DNA of 40,495 nucleotides, taken from a virus. The notes beneath the pieces were generated by a model. That model saw only the letters and a program-made list of their open reading frames with translations. It was not told where the DNA came from and made no database searches. A program made the translations under genes and the position numbers. Shown in pieces: positions 38,810 through 40,495 of the stretch. The first letter of the stretch is position 1. Every line of letters starts with the position of its first letter. The stretch lies in the IMG/VR virus record IMGVR_UViG_3300033149_006354, positions 1 to 40,495 of that record, one strand, 5' to 3'.

Positions 38810-39237
38810 CTATAAACCCTCTTCAAAGTAAAGTCTGAAATTCTTAGCTTCCTCACGCCTTCATCTTCAACAACCGTCAAGAATTGTCCATTTCCTGCAT
38901 TTATGCCTATGGCAAACTTGTCGTCATCGTCTGTGCAAACTATGATGTCTCCGGGGAGGCTCCGTCTTCGGTCAATTTCCTTAAATGTTGAGGCCAAGAA
39001 CCTCACAAACTTTTTCTTAGCCTTTATAGGCTCTTCTTTCCACAATTTCGGATAGTCGTTTATAGTGATACCATCGAACTCCTCTGGGACCTCACCACCC
39101 AAGTCTCTCGTGAAATTCAAAACTAAAGAAAGACAGTCTAGTCCTTCTTTTGGGTCAAAAGAACCGAGCTTGTAAGGTACTCCAACATATTTCTTTGTGA
39201 TCTCAACCAATCTCATCTTCTTGTTCTGCCCCACCAT
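38797..39237 (-). CDS. NlpC/P60-like tail protein lacking the catalytic His
   Basis: 146 residues. YVGVPYKLGSFDPKEGLDCL carries the conserved Cys (about 35) of the NlpC/P60 papain-like fold. Where active peptidases have H-x-G-I in the next strand, this protein reads DDDKFAIGINAGNGQFLTVV, with no His. It may therefore be a structural or scaffold version rather than an active peptidoglycan hydrolase. The position before the tip protein is standard for the DUF2460-DUF2163-NlpC-tip module. Confidence 0.75.
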   Translation of the reverse strand: MVGQNKKMRLVEITKKYVGVPYKLGSFDPKEGLDCLSLVLNFTRDLGGEVPEEFDGITINDYPKLWKEEPIKAKKKFVRFLASTFKEIDRRRSLPGDIIVCTDDDDKFAIGINAGNGQFLTVVEDEGVRKLRISDFTLKRVYRWEQ

Positions 39238-39842
39238 AACTCTTTGTCAACAATGCTTGGCAGCCACCTGTTGCCACCAAAGTTAGCAGTATTTCCCAAT
39301 GCTTTACATCTTGCATAACTCCGGTCACACCAGGTAGCTGAACCTGTGTAACCGCATTCTGTTCCCTTAAACTTTTTCCACCGACACGATGAAGGGTGAA
39401 GCATGATCGTCTTCTGAGTCCACCTGTTCAAGATAGACGTAATGTCAATAGAGACCTGTGTTTCATCTAGTTGCCATGAGTCGATAATCCCCTCGAAAAT
39501 CTTGACTGTTGCTGGGCCGAGGACGCTACCATTGGCATCTACAACTATGAGGTCCAGATCAACATTAGACCCTTGGACGGTGCTTCCCACAAAAATGGCT
39601 GTAAAGGTTGAGTCCAGGTTGTCAATCTTAATCCTTGCACGATTGACAATAGTCCCTGCACTGTAAGTAATCGGATCAAAAGTAAACGGCCTTGGGCCAT
39701 AGGTATTCCCATCGTAGGCAATTGGCACATCGCAATCAGTGTACCTGTAATGAGTACTTTCAATCTCCATATCGAGCAAGTAGAATGGCCGTAGCTCATT
39801 TGCTTCAAGTTGTGCAAGTATGGTTGAATTGATGCTACGCAT
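39213..39842 (-). CDS. DUF2163-like distal tail protein
   Basis: 209 residues. ELRPFYLLDMEIESTHYRYT then FDPITYSAGTIVNRARIKID match the N-terminal beta domain of this tail family. The C-terminus has a four-Cys cluster (SSCRWKKFKGTECGY, ATWCDRSYARCKAL) that may bind a metal or iron-sulfur group, as reported for some tail-tip proteins. It overlaps both neighbours by a few to 25 nt. Probably part of the baseplate hub. Confidence 0.75.
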   Translation of the reverse strand: MRSINSTILAQLEANELRPFYLLDMEIESTHYRYTDCDVPIAYDGNTYGPRPFTFDPITYSAGTIVNRARIKIDNLDSTFTAIFVGSTVQGSNVDLDLIVVDANGSVLGPATVKIFEGIIDSWQLDETQVSIDITSILNRWTQKTIMLHPSSCRWKKFKGTECGYTGSATWCDRSYARCKALGNTANFGGNRWLPSIVDKELWWGRTRR

Positions 39843-40422
39843 TCAATAACCCCCTCAGTTCCAGTCCTATCCTTTTTGCTGAATAGATAAAGTGCTCAAA
39901 TTCTGCTATGTCCTTTGCAAATCTACACCTAACTTTTAGGTAACCAGTGAAATCAAACGTAATCCTTTGGCCTGATGACGGTGCAGATGCGAACTCGCAT
40001 TTATCCGCCCCATCAGTTCCGCCGCCACTGGTAAAAGTCCAGTTGGTCCCTTCTGTCTGTGCAACACCGTCAACATAAAGGGTTCGGGAAGCAGCATTTT
40101 TTGACGGCAGGTTAAACACAGTTGTAGACCCGTCCCCGGTTCCTACATATTCACCGGTGTACGTCTCTGCCGATTTTCCTATCGAGTCATAAAACAGATT
40201 GAAAGCTTCATAGCTTCCTTTTCTTGCTACATAAAAATCCCACAAGGTCTGGGCTTGCGAAATAGTAAGGCCAGGGTATTTTAGGACAATATCCCGCTTA
40301 GGATAAAGCCACTTCTGTTTTCTTTGCTCCTCCCCAAGCTCGTCAAAGCTAGAGATGATTGTCTTCCACCTTATTTTCTCAATTATCGGGTATCCTGGAA
40401 CTATTGATGGAAAAGCCGCCAC
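39835..40422 (-). CDS. DUF2460-like tail protein
   Basis: 195 residues starting with GTG at a TAGTG overlap with the previous gene. The N-terminal FPSIVPGYPIIEKIRWKTII and LKYPGLTISQAQTLWDFYVA then RKGSYEAFNLFYDS fit DUF2460 distal-tail proteins, as does VRCRFAKDIAEFEHFIYSAK at the C-terminus. The inserted middle (YVGTGDGSTTVFNLPSKNAA then SRTLYVDGVAQTEGTNWTFT) is a beta-rich module seen as an insert in tail proteins. Confidence 0.8.
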   Translation of the reverse strand: MAAFPSIVPGYPIIEKIRWKTIISSFDELGEEQRKQKWLYPKRDIVLKYPGLTISQAQTLWDFYVARKGSYEAFNLFYDSIGKSAETYTGEYVGTGDGSTTVFNLPSKNAASRTLYVDGVAQTEGTNWTFTSGGGTDGADKCEFASAPSSGQRITFDFTGYLKVRCRFAKDIAEFEHFIYSAKRIGLELRGLLNA

Positions 40423-40495
40423 TATGTCACCTCCCTGATAACATTGCGCAGATGACCACCATCACTCAGGTGCTCTGATACTGATTCGATGATGA
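40422..40495 (-). CDS. C-terminal fragment of an upstream tail gene
   Basis: The only minus-strand frame open to the window edge reads IIESVSEHLSDGGHLRNVIR then EVT and TAG; the TAG overlaps the GTG start of the next gene. 24 residues are too few for a family assignment. In comparable modules this place is taken by tape-measure or neighbouring tail genes. Confidence 0.5.
   Translation of the reverse strand, partial: IIESVSEHLSDGGHLRNVIREVT

Overview
The window is part of the genome of a tailed double-stranded DNA bacteriophage. All supportable genes lie on the minus strand, so transcription runs from high to low coordinates. Tight 1-11 bp overlaps, strong AGGAGG-type ribosome binding sites, a winged-helix replisome organiser and a gp32-like zinc SSB suggest a Gram-positive (Firmicutes-type) host. 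The tail module (DUF2460, DUF2163, NlpC/P60-like and lambda J-like tip proteins) is typical of long-tailed siphoviruses. I see no integrase, repressor, transposase, rRNA or CRISPR array, so lifestyle cannot be settled here.

Layout in transcription order. 40495-34680 is the distal tail module. 34622-34392 is a small HTH protein. 34391-33791 is a non-coding control region with AT-rich repeats, a hairpin terminator and a long leader. 33790-26154 is an early operon of small, often zinc-ribbon or one-TM proteins around an SNF2 helicase and a DUF932 protein; it carries two type II hammerhead ribozymes. 26152-21897 is the replication core: primase, winged-helix initiator and DnaB-like helicase. A promoter and a strongly structured leader with terminator architecture precede the initiator, and a repeat cluster inside the initiator gene looks like an origin. 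21829-11542 is a distinctly AT-rich ten-gene block. 11449-6312 returns to the recombination set: gp32-like SSB, RecA, a tRNA-like gene, a 5'-3' exonuclease and a PD-(D/E)XK nuclease. 5325-2127 encodes a Mre11/Rad50 (gp47/gp46-like) complex whose ATPase is split into two proteins. 2130-1 holds small unknown genes.

The most interesting system is the AT-rich block. It combines a MazG-like pyrophosphatase fused to dCMP deaminase, a thymidylate-synthase homologue with the Asp that marks dCMP hydroxymethylases, a deoxynucleotide kinase-like protein, a sugar-nucleotide 6-dehydrogenase, an extended SDR epimerase/decarboxylase, a GT-B glycosyltransferase, a B12-type radical SAM enzyme, a divergent uracil-DNA glycosylase and a DnaE-type polymerase. 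Together they predict synthesis of 5-hydroxymethyl-dCTP, its use by the phage polymerase, and later glycosylation, possibly with an unusual sugar and a radical-SAM tailoring step.

Other unusual points are a Leu-like tRNA with an expanded anticodon arm, several small genes interrupted by single in-frame stop codons, and a recurrent TATAAT-containing intergenic motif. Functions rest on motif reading by eye; no searches or folding programs were run.
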